Source: Limnovirga soli (GTDB lineage Bacteria > Bacteroidota > Bacteroidia > Chitinophagales > Chitinophagaceae). Taken from it: DNA of 64,000 nucleotides. The DNA lies in contig NZ_WHPF01000010.1 of the NCBI RefSeq assembly GCF_013106755.1, positions 98,335 through 162,334 of the forward strand, written 5' to 3'. Every line of letters starts with the position of its first letter. Within the stretch, counting starts at the first letter, position 1. Shown piece after piece: positions 41,888 to 50,530 of this stretch. Both the position numbers and the translations under genes were made by a program. Below the pieces are notes generated by a model, which searched no databases, was not told where the DNA came from, and was given only the letters and a program-made list of their open reading frames with translations.

Positions 41888-43402
41888 ATGAGAAAAATAT
41901 TTTCACAATCCTCTTACATATTAGCATCATTATTAATAGTAATGCTAATTGTAGCAGTGGTTCCAACCTTTGCCCAAGATGCTACCGGTGCAAACACAGG
42001 AACTATAAATGACATTACAGCCGCAACTCCAGGAAAGCCTACCACCGAGGAAATCGCAGCTCAAGCGGGTCATAACAAAATAGCAATAAATATTATGTGG
42101 ACTTTGCTCGCAGGGTTTTTAGTAATGTTTATGCAAGCAGGTTTTGCATTAGTTGAAACAGGCTTTACGCAAAAGAAAAACGTTGCACATACAATGGGCA
42201 TGAACTTTATGGTTTATGCAATAGGTATGTTTGGTTTTTGGATATGTGGTTTTGCTTTTATGTTTGGAGGAGCATTAAATGCTGCAACAATAGGTGGTGC
42301 ACCTGGCGTTATACCGCATGAATATGTTATAAATATTTTTGGTCATGATTTTGGGATTCTTGGAAGCGTGGGATTTTTCCTAAACAGTGATGTATATGAT
42401 GTTGGCGTATTCACATTATTTCTCTTTCAAATGGTGTTCATGGATACAACAGCAACGATACCTACTGGTTCTATGGCGGAAAGATGGTCGTTTAAATCCT
42501 TTATGATATTTGGCTTTTTCATATCTATGTTTGTATATCCAATTTATGGCAACTGGGTTTGGGGAGGTGGATGGCTGGCCACCCTGGGAAGCAACTTTGG
42601 GTTGGGTCATGGCCATGTTGACTTTGCAGGTTCTTCAGTAGTTCACCTAGTTGGCGGTGTTGCCGCCTTAGCAGGAGCAATTGTTATTGGCCCACGTATT
42701 GGTAAATATGGAAAGGATGGTACAGTAAATACCATCCCAGGCCACAATATTCCTATGGCAATATTAGGAACGTTTATCCTGGCTTTAGGTTGGTTTGGAT
42801 TTAATCCGGGATCTACCTTAGCTGGTGGCGATTTCCGAATAGCAATAGTTGCTGTTAATACAATGATGGCAGGTACCGCTGGAACTCTATCTGCCTTAAT
42901 TTACATGTACATAAAGGGTATGAAACCAGATCCAGGTATGTTATGCAATGGACTTCTTGCAGGTTTAGTTGCTATTACAGCACCTTGCGCATTTGTTAAC
43001 TCTATTTCTTCAGTGATAATTGGTTTTGTAGCAGGTATTCTTGTAATTGTGGTATATAATTTCTTAGATAGAAAATTAAAAATTGATGATCCCGTAGGTG
43101 CATTTGCGGTTCATGGGGCTAATGGCGCCTGGGGTTGTCTTGCGTTAGGGTTGTTTGCTGACGGCTCATACGGAGATGGTTGGAATGGAGTTGCTGGTCC
43201 TGTAAAGGGACTATTTTATGGTGACTCTAGCCAATTTCTAGCTGAAATTATAGGTGTAGTTACTTGTTTTGTATTTGTATTTCCGGTAATGTACTTTTTC
43301 TTTAAGCTATCCAATAAAATCACGCCGATTCGTGTAAAAGAAGCTGATGAAATCGCTGGTCTTGATATACCAGAAATGGGTGTTGTAGGATATGTTGACT
43401 AG
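41888..43402 (+). CDS. amt: Ammonium transporter, second copy with signal peptide
   Basis: 504 aa. An N-terminal signal peptide (LASLLIVMLIVAVVPTFAQ) precedes a polar linker of about 35 residues and an Amt domain: FMQAGFALVETGFTQKKNVAHTM, VHLVGGVAALAGAIVIGPR (first His), ALGWFGFNPGSTLAGGD, FAVHGANGAWGCLALGLFADG (second His) and a C-terminus without the GLDxxxHxE motif. It is diverged from the copy at 39044. It lies 53 bp after the porin and before nhaA. A long inverted repeat follows (43420-43479). Confidence 0.94.
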   Translation: MRKIFSQSSYILASLLIVMLIVAVVPTFAQDATGANTGTINDITAATPGKPTTEEIAAQAGHNKIAINIMWTLLAGFLVMFMQAGFALVETGFTQKKNVAHTMGMNFMVYAIGMFGFWICGFAFMFGGALNAATIGGAPGVIPHEYVINIFGHDFGILGSVGFFLNSDVYDVGVFTLFLFQMVFMDTTATIPTGSMAERWSFKSFMIFGFFISMFVYPIYGNWVWGGGWLATLGSNFGLGHGHVDFAGSSVVHLVGGVAALAGAIVIGPRIGKYGKDGTVNTIPGHNIPMAILGTFILALGWFGFNPGSTLAGGDFRIAIVAVNTMMAGTAGTLSALIYMYIKGMKPDPGMLCNGLLAGLVAITAPCAFVNSISSVIIGFVAGILVIVVYNFLDRKLKIDDPVGAFAVHGANGAWGCLALGLFADGSYGDGWNGVAGPVKGLFYGDSSQFLAEIIGVVTCFVFVFPVMYFFFKLSNKITPIRVKEADEIAGLDIPEMGVVGYVD

Positions 43403-43419
43403 ATTTCTCTCTATTTTCA

Positions 43420-43479
43420 ATATGAATTATCTGTGCATTATACGGTACAGAAATCTTATAATATGCAGATAATTCATAT
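43420..43479. other. Long inverted repeat after the second amt gene
   Basis: ATATGAATTATCTG and CAGATAATTCATAT pair perfectly (14 bp) around 32 nt, with further inner GCATTATA/TATAATATGC pairing. It may be a transcript end hairpin between amt and nhaA. Confidence 0.55.
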
Positions 43480-43537
43480 GCTTTATTAGGCTAATCACTG
43501 AAAAACACCAATTTTTTTCAATACACATTTTTATTTT

Positions 43538-44785
43538 ATGACTAAGCAATTTCACAAAATAAAAAATGTTCATCATCATTTTCTAACCCCCATTCGTGCC
43601 TTCCTTCAAGACAGTAGAGCAGTTGGCGTAATACTCATATTTTGCACGGCCCTATCGCTATTTCTTGCAAATACTGCTTCAACTCAAGCTTCCTACACAA
43701 ATTTTTTTCAAATAAAACTCTTCATTAATTCTGGTAAATTAAATTTTCCAGATACTCCACTAAGCTGGATAAATGATATTTTTATGACACTCTTTTTCTT
43801 GCTTGTAGCAATGGAAATAAAAAGAGAGTTAACAATTGGAGAATTAGCTTCCATAAAAAAATCTTTGCTCCCTGTTTTAGCCGCAGTTGGAGGTATGGTC
43901 TGTCCTGCCCTAATCTTTAGTATTTTTAATGTAGAAACACAATTTGAACATGGATGGGGAATACCAATGGCTACAGATATAGCCTTCTCGTTGGGAGTAC
44001 TTTCTTTGTTAGGAAAAAGAATTCCCATACAATTAAAAATATTTTTAGCTGCTCTTGCTATAATTGATGATTTAGGTGCTATCATAACAATAGCGATATT
44101 TTATACAAATAATATACAATTCTATTATTTGATTTGCTCTTTTGGTACAACTGGCATCCTAATACTTTTAAGTTTTTACAAAATTAAAAATCCGCTTTTA
44201 TATATTATACCTGGAATTATATTATGGTATTGTCTTTTCAACTCAGGGGTACATCCCACAATTTCCGGAGTAATTGTGGCATTTACAATGCCATTAACAA
44301 ATCTTGAAAAGCTGGAAAAAATCTTACATTTTCCTGTAAATTTTTTAATTATGCCTTTATTTGCTTTAGCAAACACGGCAATTATTTTACCCCATGAAGT
44401 TGGTAATACATTCACATCAAGCATCAGCTTGGGTGTGATGCTAGGTTTAATTGTAGGTAAACCTGTTGGCATATTTTTATTTTCATTTTTCGCCACAAAA
44501 ATGGGTATAGCATCATTGCCATCCGGAACAAATTACAAGCAAATTTTCGGAATTGGTATGTTGGGTGGGATTGGATTTACAATGTCCATTTTCACTTCAA
44601 CACTTGCATATGATATTGAATCACTACAAATAGTTTCAAAAGTATGTGTTATCTGTTCATCAATAGTTTCGAGTTTAATAGGCTTTGTTTTCCTAAAAAA
44701 TTTACACCCTGTAATGGAAATTACCCCTGTTAAAAAGAAGTCCGCACGATTCATACCAATACCTTCAACAGATTTAGCAATGTAA
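43538..44785 (+). CDS. nhaA: Na+/H+ antiporter NhaA
   Basis: 415 aa with 12 expected helices. The transport-site stretch reads AALAIIDDLGAIITIAIFY (the two adjacent aspartates), preceded by GWGIPMATDIAFSLGVL with the third aspartate; the discontinuous-helix and pH-sensor areas are also in place (GGMVCPALIF, LPSGTNYKQIFGIGMLGGIGFTMSIF). It exchanges Na+ for H+ at the inner membrane. A long non-family tail (ITPVKKKSARFIPIPS) follows. It may share regulation with the ammonium genes, but the inverted repeat between suggests a separate unit. Confidence 0.95.
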   Translation: MTKQFHKIKNVHHHFLTPIRAFLQDSRAVGVILIFCTALSLFLANTASTQASYTNFFQIKLFINSGKLNFPDTPLSWINDIFMTLFFLLVAMEIKRELTIGELASIKKSLLPVLAAVGGMVCPALIFSIFNVETQFEHGWGIPMATDIAFSLGVLSLLGKRIPIQLKIFLAALAIIDDLGAIITIAIFYTNNIQFYYLICSFGTTGILILLSFYKIKNPLLYIIPGIILWYCLFNSGVHPTISGVIVAFTMPLTNLEKLEKILHFPVNFLIMPLFALANTAIILPHEVGNTFTSSISLGVMLGLIVGKPVGIFLFSFFATKMGIASLPSGTNYKQIFGIGMLGGIGFTMSIFTSTLAYDIESLQIVSKVCVICSSIVSSLIGFVFLKNLHPVMEITPVKKKSARFIPIPSTDLAM

Positions 44786-45086
44786 ATTATAACAAGATTT
44801 AATACCATATATTGGTTTCAAAATAGCTTTACTTTAATTAAATAAATTATCCTGGCAAAAATTCAAACAATGCTTAAACTCACAAATAAATTACATCAGA
44901 TGCATTCCAAATGGTAATTCTATTTAAATAGAATGAATTTTTTAGCAAAAATTAACCATATTGAAAAATAAAATAATTCTAAATGTTATAATCCCTATAT
45001 AAAAATTATTATTCTTAAATATATACTTTCCCTATCCGACTTTCACATTACTTTACGAAAATACATAGGTAGAAAAATACAAATTC
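44786..45086. other. AT-rich gap with an 18-bp perfect palindrome
   Basis: No gene seen over about 300 bp. ATTCTATTTAAATAGAAT at 44917-44934 is a perfect palindrome that could be an operator. The rest is AT-rich. Confidence 0.4.
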
Positions 45087-45095
45087 TAGTTTTGC

Positions 45096-45422
45096 ATGTC
45101 AAATACAATAATCATCATTTTAATATTTTCAATTTTTTTAGCTTGCTATTTTTTGGCGCGCAAGGACGACAAAATCATAGAATTAGAGCAACGACTTACC
45201 TTTTTGGAACAAAAAATAAACAAGAAACTAGTAAGTCGATTACTATTTGTAGAACTAAAATCTGTCAATAGTGTACTTGATACATTAAATAACTGCTTTT
45301 ACGAAATTGATAGTGATGGCGATTATATTATAGATAGCGAATACCGTTTAGAAGATGTAACAGATGAATGGTGGGAGAGTTTATCAAAAGGCGATCTGGA
45401 TATTGTAAACAAAATTAAATAA
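45096..45422 (+). CDS. Small membrane-anchored protein of unknown function
   Basis: 108 aa: one N-terminal helix (IIIILIFSIFLACYFLA), a charged coiled-coil segment (DDKIIELEQRLTFLEQKI) and an acidic C-terminus with a DSDGDYIID calcium-loop-like stretch. ATG at 45096. A perfect TAnnTTTG box (TAGTTTTG, 45087-45094) ends just one base before this ATG, so either the box is fortuitous, the transcript is leaderless, or translation starts further in. Not recognised. The coiled coil suggests it works as an oligomer. Confidence 0.7.
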   Translation: MSNTIIIILIFSIFLACYFLARKDDKIIELEQRLTFLEQKINKKLVSRLLFVELKSVNSVLDTLNNCFYEIDSDGDYIIDSEYRLEDVTDEWWESLSKGDLDIVNKIK

Positions 45423-45867
45423 TTAAAATCTGTTTTTAAAAAGCACCAAATTTCTATTCTTTACACCTTGAAACCCTTTATATAAATAGGGTTACTTATC
45501 GATCCATATTCATAAAAGTTAAGCATTCCAAAGAAATACATATTTAAAAATCTTATACTTAATAATTTTTGTTCGATTGTGGCACCTAAATTATTGTTAG
45601 AAGAATTTATAAAGCAAGATCTACCGGTACTAAATTCCATAGGAATCTCTGATAAAGGAGAAAAATGGTATAAAAATAAAAGTCTCGGGTATCTTTAAAA
45701 AGAATAAAATCTTTTGAAAAGAAAGCCGTATTGACGAGGCTTTTATCCAAAGATTAAACTCAGCAAGTTACTTATGCCAGTTTACATAGTTTTGTAAAAT
45801 CAAATTGCTTTTGCATAAATTCCTTCCAAAGCCATTTTATCTTTATTGATAATAGCAAGCATAAAAC
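45423..45867. other. Gap of about 450 bp with a possible gene remnant
   Basis: No intact gene. A plus-strand frame starting from a GTG near 45578 runs 39 codons (VAPKLLLEEFIKQDLP ... DKGEKWYKNKSLGYL) with reasonable composition and opens upstream without an ATG; it may be the tail of a decayed gene or chance. An AACCCT/AGGGTT inverted repeat lies near 45472-45494. Confidence 0.3.
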
Positions 45868-45900
45868 TAAAAAGGCTCACCAATTGGTGAGCCTTTAAAA
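45868..45900 (-). terminator. Intrinsic terminator after the OmpA-like gene
   Basis: On the minus strand AAAGGCTCACC and GGTGAGCCTTT form a perfect stem around AATT, followed by TTAGTTTT. It lies 18 bp past the stop at 45918. Confidence 0.9.
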
Positions 45901-45917
45901 GTAATATTATACAAACT

Positions 45918-47417
45918 TTACTTTGACTTCTGTAAGTTAGGGAATGGAGCTGGAACTGTATTTGGACCAGACTGAGTTGTACCCATTAAATCTACAGTGT
46001 TAACGTCACCACCACCACTTAAATTGAAGATTAAACGGCTTTCAGAAATACCTTGTTTTTCAACTAAGTATTTGATAACACTATTTACACGATCCCAACT
46101 TAATTGCTGTGAACGTTTATTAGAAGCTTCGTAATAACCGTTAACCTGTACATTACAAGATGGGTTTGCATTCATCTGAGCAGCTACACTACTAAGAACG
46201 GCAGTAGCAGTTGGGCTTAATGCAATAGTACCAGATTTGAATTGTACGCTAGGTAAAGAACTGATTGCACAAACCGGAACCTGAGGTCTGTTGCGTAATT
46301 CAGCGCAGCAAGGAGGTTCTGGACATTTACCAATACCATCGGCATCAACTGGAAAACAATCACGACCTGTAAGAGGTTCTTTATCACGGAAATCAGGGAT
46401 ACCATCGCCATCTGTATCACGGCTAACACCATGACTATCTACAGGGCTTCCAGCAGGTGTATTTGGTTCCATATCAAATTGGTCAGTTACACCATCACCA
46501 TCAGCATCAGGCAATACAACAGGAGGCATTTTCATGTGCTTAGGTGCATTTACCTCATTGTATATGTAATTATTTGGATTTAACCACCATAATGGTGCAA
46601 CATTTTTAGCGGTGCTTCCCATGTTAAAATTAAATCTAACCTGAGAATATGCATACATATCACCACTGTTGCCTATTTTATTACCATCCAAGAAATCCTG
46701 TCCTAATAAAGGAGTTACAAATCTTTCTTCTACTCCAATATTCAATTTATCAGAAACTTTGAAAGCTATACCGCCACCAAAACTGGCAGCATGAAAAGTA
46801 CCCCAGGCTTTTCTGTTGTTTAATTCAGTAGGACCGAATGAGCCAGCAAGGTTCTTTGGTTCATAATACAAAGTATGGAAACCTGCATCACCAGGTAAAG
46901 CCTGATAAGTTTTAACCCTAGAAGCTACAAAATTATAGCCAATAAAAGTGTAAATATCAGTTTTAGGATTACCCCTATAAGAAGAAATAGCATTTAAAGA
47001 TGCAATTAAATCAACTCCAAGCATGTGAGTTTCATTCTGAGCACCCACTAAAGCTTTATAGTTAGGAATAGATACTTTTGATCCATTATAACCGCCACGA
47101 ACAGAAAAAACATGGCTTAATGCCTTTCTGGCAGAAATACCACCAGATAAACCACCATTGTACTCACTTAAAGTACCTGGTCTATCACCAATGATAAATC
47201 CGTGACCTCCCGAAATTCCCAATTCCCATTGGCTTCTTGGTTTAGAAGGATAAGGATATTGATTATTAATAAATTCATTTTGCTGAGGCATGTTCTTCAC
47301 TGATCTTTTTGAAGAATCTAATACCCAAGCATAATTAGCGTCGCCTTTTTGAGCGAAGGTTGAAGATGCTATTAGTCCCACAAGGGCTAAAAGTGTAATG
47401 CGCATTCTGCTTGCCAT
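45918..47417 (-). CDS. OmpA family protein with thrombospondin type-3-like repeats
   Basis: 499 aa. Signal peptide (ITLLALVGLIASSTFAQ); an N-terminal beta-barrel region to about 285; a calcium-binding linker with DADGDGVTDQFD and DTDGDGIPDFRD; a four-cysteine segment (DCFPVDADGIGKCPEPPCC); and a C-terminal OmpA domain whose peptidoglycan-binding core reads VNGYYEASNKRSQQLSWDRVNSVIKYLV, including the conserved R and D/E pattern in modified form. It links the outer membrane to peptidoglycan. Its promoter is consensus and it is probably abundant. The closing proline-rich tail is short. Confidence 0.93.
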   Translation of the reverse strand: MASRMRITLLALVGLIASSTFAQKGDANYAWVLDSSKRSVKNMPQQNEFINNQYPYPSKPRSQWELGISGGHGFIIGDRPGTLSEYNGGLSGGISARKALSHVFSVRGGYNGSKVSIPNYKALVGAQNETHMLGVDLIASLNAISSYRGNPKTDIYTFIGYNFVASRVKTYQALPGDAGFHTLYYEPKNLAGSFGPTELNNRKAWGTFHAASFGGGIAFKVSDKLNIGVEERFVTPLLGQDFLDGNKIGNSGDMYAYSQVRFNFNMGSTAKNVAPLWWLNPNNYIYNEVNAPKHMKMPPVVLPDADGDGVTDQFDMEPNTPAGSPVDSHGVSRDTDGDGIPDFRDKEPLTGRDCFPVDADGIGKCPEPPCCAELRNRPQVPVCAISSLPSVQFKSGTIALSPTATAVLSSVAAQMNANPSCNVQVNGYYEASNKRSQQLSWDRVNSVIKYLVEKQGISESRLIFNLSGGGDVNTVDLMGTTQSGPNTVPAPFPNLQKSK

Positions 47418-47465
47418 AGGTGAAAATTAAATTGTTTGTAAAGTTTCCCGTAAATGTTATTATTG

Positions 47466-47496
47466 CAAATTTAAAGATAGATAACGAAATACCAAA
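47466..47496 (-). promoter_or_regulatory. Consensus promoter for the OmpA-like gene
   Basis: On the minus strand TTTG at 47496-47493, 19 bp, then TAAATTTG at 47473-47466: exact match to TTTG-N19-TAnnTTTG. Start near 47459, about 42 nt before the ATG. Confidence 0.82.
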
Positions 47497-47615
47497 TTTT
47501 TAAAGTTTATTTTATTGGTTTAGGTCGTTCTCTTCAATTATATTTCTTTATATCCTTGCAGAATACGCTTTTATTGCGTTTGTAAGAGTTATGTAGCTAT
47601 CATATTATCATTAGA

Positions 47616-48578
47616 ATGGATAAATTAACTCAGGTAATCAGTTCAGAGATTATTGCTTTTGAAAATTATTTTAAGGAAGCAGTAAAAAGCAGGGTGCCGC
47701 TTTTGGATAGGATAATGAGATACCTGGTTAATAGGAAAGGCAAGCAACTAAGACCCAAATTTGTACTACTTAGCGCTAAACTTGGAGGGCCAATAACAAA
47801 TGCAACTTTGCGGGCTGCCTCTTTAGTTGAACTACTGCATACTGCAACACTAGTGCATGACGATGTTGTAGATGATGCAGACGAAAGAAGAGGATTCTTC
47901 TCTGTTAATGCCTTATGGAAAAATAAAGTAGCCGTGCTGGTTGGAGACTACCTCTTATCTAAAGGATTGTTACTTTCATTGGAAAACGATGATTTTGAAG
48001 TATTGAAAATACTTTCAGAAGCAGTAAAAATGATGAGTGAAGGGGAGTTATTACAAATGGAAAAATCCCGCAAACTCAATATTAGCGAAGAAATATATTA
48101 TGAAATCATAAAGGGTAAAACAGCTTCTTTGTTATCTTCTGCTTGCGGTGCAGGAGCCTGCACCACTTTTTCTGATCCGGAATTAATCAATCGAATGAAA
48201 TTGTTTGGTGAAAAAACTGGAATGGCATTTCAAATAAAGGATGATCTATTTGATTACGGTAATGAAAATGTTGGAAAACCAACAGGAAATGACATCAAAG
48301 AAAAAAAACTTACACTACCACTTATCTACACATTGAACAATTGTGATGTCGATTTGAAAAAGAAAATTATCAGCATCATTAAAAATGATAGTACCAATAA
48401 AAAGAAAGTGAGTTTTGTTATAGAGGCAGTACACCGGTCTGGTGGAATTAAATATGCCTACGATAAAATGTTTGCATTCAGGGATGAAGCTTTATCAATT
48501 TTATACGAATTTCCTGAAAGTGAAGTAAGAGACGCGTTGGAGCAACTTGTACGTTATACCACAGACAGAAAGTATTAA
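47616..48578 (+). CDS. Polyprenyl diphosphate synthase
   Basis: 320 aa trans-prenyltransferase. First Asp-rich motif LVHDDVVDDADERRG (DDxxD), second KDDLFDYGNENVGKP, and the basic GKQLRPKFVLLSAKL near the N-terminus. The residue before the first motif and the length fit medium- or long-chain enzymes making heptaprenyl to octaprenyl diphosphate, the side chain of menaquinone, which SQR would reduce (inference). Its stop overlaps the recJ start (TAATG), so translation is coupled. Confidence 0.94.
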   Translation: MDKLTQVISSEIIAFENYFKEAVKSRVPLLDRIMRYLVNRKGKQLRPKFVLLSAKLGGPITNATLRAASLVELLHTATLVHDDVVDDADERRGFFSVNALWKNKVAVLVGDYLLSKGLLLSLENDDFEVLKILSEAVKMMSEGELLQMEKSRKLNISEEIYYEIIKGKTASLLSSACGAGACTTFSDPELINRMKLFGEKTGMAFQIKDDLFDYGNENVGKPTGNDIKEKKLTLPLIYTLNNCDVDLKKKIISIIKNDSTNKKKVSFVIEAVHRSGGIKYAYDKMFAFRDEALSILYEFPESEVRDALEQLVRYTTDRKY

Positions 48579-50287
48579 TGAAAAAAAGATGGAAAATATT
48601 ACCCCTGCCTAAAGAAAAAGTTGCCAGTTTACATGCAACACTTAAAATTAATAAAGCCTTATGTGCCATACTTGTACAAAGAGGCATAGATACATATGAA
48701 AAAGCCAGACATTGGTTTAGGCCACTACTAAGCGAACTACATGATCCCGGTTTGATGAAAGATATGCAACTGGCCGTAAACCGCATCCAACTTTCGATTG
48801 ATAATAATGAACGCATTTTGGTATTTGGCGATTATGATGTAGATGGAACTACCGCTGTAGCCTGTATGTACCGCTTTTTAAAATCTGTTTATCCCAATGT
48901 AGATTTTTATATTCCCCATCGCTATAAAGAAGGTTATGGTGTTTCAAAAATGGGCATTGATTATGCAAAGGAAAATGCGTTTTCCCTGATTATTTCTCTT
49001 GACTGTGGCATTAAATCAACCGAGCTTATTACGTATGCAAAAACATTGGGTATAGATTTTATTGTCTGCGATCACCATTTGCCAGATGCTGAATTACCGC
49101 CTGCAGTAGCCATTTTAAATCCAAAGCAAAAAAATTGCAGCTATCCTTTTAAAGAGCTTTGTGGTTGCGGTGTTGGGTTAAAATTAATTCAGGCTTTATG
49201 TATAGTTTGGAAAATACCTGATACAGTATGGCAAAACTATCTTGACCTGGCTGCAACTGCTATTGCTGCTGATATTGTTCCTATTAATGGCGAGAACAGA
49301 ATTCTGGCTTTCTATGGTTTAAAACAGGTAAATGAAAATCCAAGTAAAGGCATAAAAGCCCTGCTACAATTGGGCAAATTGGAAAAAAATATCCATATCA
49401 ATAATCTAGTGTTTGTTGTAGCACCCCGGATAAATGCTGCTGGCCGGATGGATGATGCCCGCAAGGCAGTTCAATTATTTATTGAGGAAAATGATGAACA
49501 GGCTTTATGCTTTGCAGAAATGCTGCACCATGATAATACTGATCGCAGAGATGCAGACAGCACAATTACAGAGGAAGCAATTGCCATTATTAAAGATAAT
49601 CCCACCCTTATAGATAAATATACAACCGTTGTGTATAAAGAACACTGGCACAAAGGTGTAGTAGGTATTGTAGCATCCAGATTAATTGAAAACTTTTACA
49701 GGCCCACTATTGTACTTACTAAAAGCGGAGACGTTGTTGCAGGAAGTGCACGCAGTGTACCGGGGTTTAATTTATACGAAGCCATTCATGCATGTAAAGA
49801 ATATTTGCTTGGATACGGCGGCCACTTTGCAGCAGCTGGGATGACATTGACAGAAGATAATGTAGCCCCATTTTCTGCAGCTTTCGAGGCTGTGGTAAAA
49901 GCCACCATTACTCCAAATTTAATGGTGCCCGAAATTGTTATTGACAGTGAAATAAATTTCACCGATATTACAATGGCCTTTTACAATATTCTGTTGCAAA
50001 TGGAACCTTTTGGACCAGAAAATATGAGGCCTGTTTTTATTTCCAGAAATGTTTCTGAAACCGGTTTTTCAAAAATTGTAAAAGAAAAACACCTGCGTTT
50101 TGTTTTAAAGCAAAACGATATAACCCTTACCGGCATTGCATTTAACATGGCTAATAAATTTGATTTACTACAACCAAACTCCCTTATAGATGTTGTGTAT
50201 ACTTTGGATTTAAATGAATGGAATGGCGAACAAAGCCTGCAATTAAGGGTATTGGATTTTGCTCCATCACCTAATATTTATTGCTGA
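48578..50287 (+). CDS. recJ: Single-stranded-DNA-specific exonuclease RecJ
   Basis: 569 aa, DHH superfamily. Motif I FGDYDVDGTTAVA, motif II SLDCGIKS, motif III CDHHLPDA (the DHH), motif IV VAPRINAAGRMDDA, DHHA1 domain with GGHFAAAGMTL, and a C-terminal OB-like domain. Catalytic aspartates and histidines all present. It degrades 5' single strands in recombination and mismatch repair. The ATG overlaps the preceding gene stop by one base. Confidence 0.97.
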   Translation: MKKRWKILPLPKEKVASLHATLKINKALCAILVQRGIDTYEKARHWFRPLLSELHDPGLMKDMQLAVNRIQLSIDNNERILVFGDYDVDGTTAVACMYRFLKSVYPNVDFYIPHRYKEGYGVSKMGIDYAKENAFSLIISLDCGIKSTELITYAKTLGIDFIVCDHHLPDAELPPAVAILNPKQKNCSYPFKELCGCGVGLKLIQALCIVWKIPDTVWQNYLDLAATAIAADIVPINGENRILAFYGLKQVNENPSKGIKALLQLGKLEKNIHINNLVFVVAPRINAAGRMDDARKAVQLFIEENDEQALCFAEMLHHDNTDRRDADSTITEEAIAIIKDNPTLIDKYTTVVYKEHWHKGVVGIVASRLIENFYRPTIVLTKSGDVVAGSARSVPGFNLYEAIHACKEYLLGYGGHFAAAGMTLTEDNVAPFSAAFEAVVKATITPNLMVPEIVIDSEINFTDITMAFYNILLQMEPFGPENMRPVFISRNVSETGFSKIVKEKHLRFVLKQNDITLTGIAFNMANKFDLLQPNSLIDVVYTLDLNEWNGEQSLQLRVLDFAPSPNIYC

Positions 50288-50329
50288 TTTTTTTTGTAAC
50301 CAACCATCAGATCATTTATTAAACATCCG

Positions 50330-50454
50330 TTGCGTCGCACACTTGTACGTTCGGTACATAATCGGCAAAAAAAACAGTTTATTTTTACGGATTGACATCG
50401 GGTATCGCTTCTTATTTGCTGCAAAATATTCTACAGTACAAGAGTGCGACGCAA
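50330..50454. repeat. Dispersed GTCGCAC repeat, inverted pair
   Basis: Left arm TTGCGTCGCACACTTGTAC at 50330-50348 and right arm GTACAAGAGTGCGACGCAA at 50436-50454, lying between the convergent recJ and VCBS genes. The left outer flank is the AACATCC type and the right the GTAAAGC type, so the two arms differ in flank. Confidence 0.9.
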
Positions 50455-50530
50455 GTAAAGCCTGATTATTATTCAAATGTATGGCCCAAAAAAATGAAAC
50501 TTTTACGCAATATTATGCGTACGATATAGA

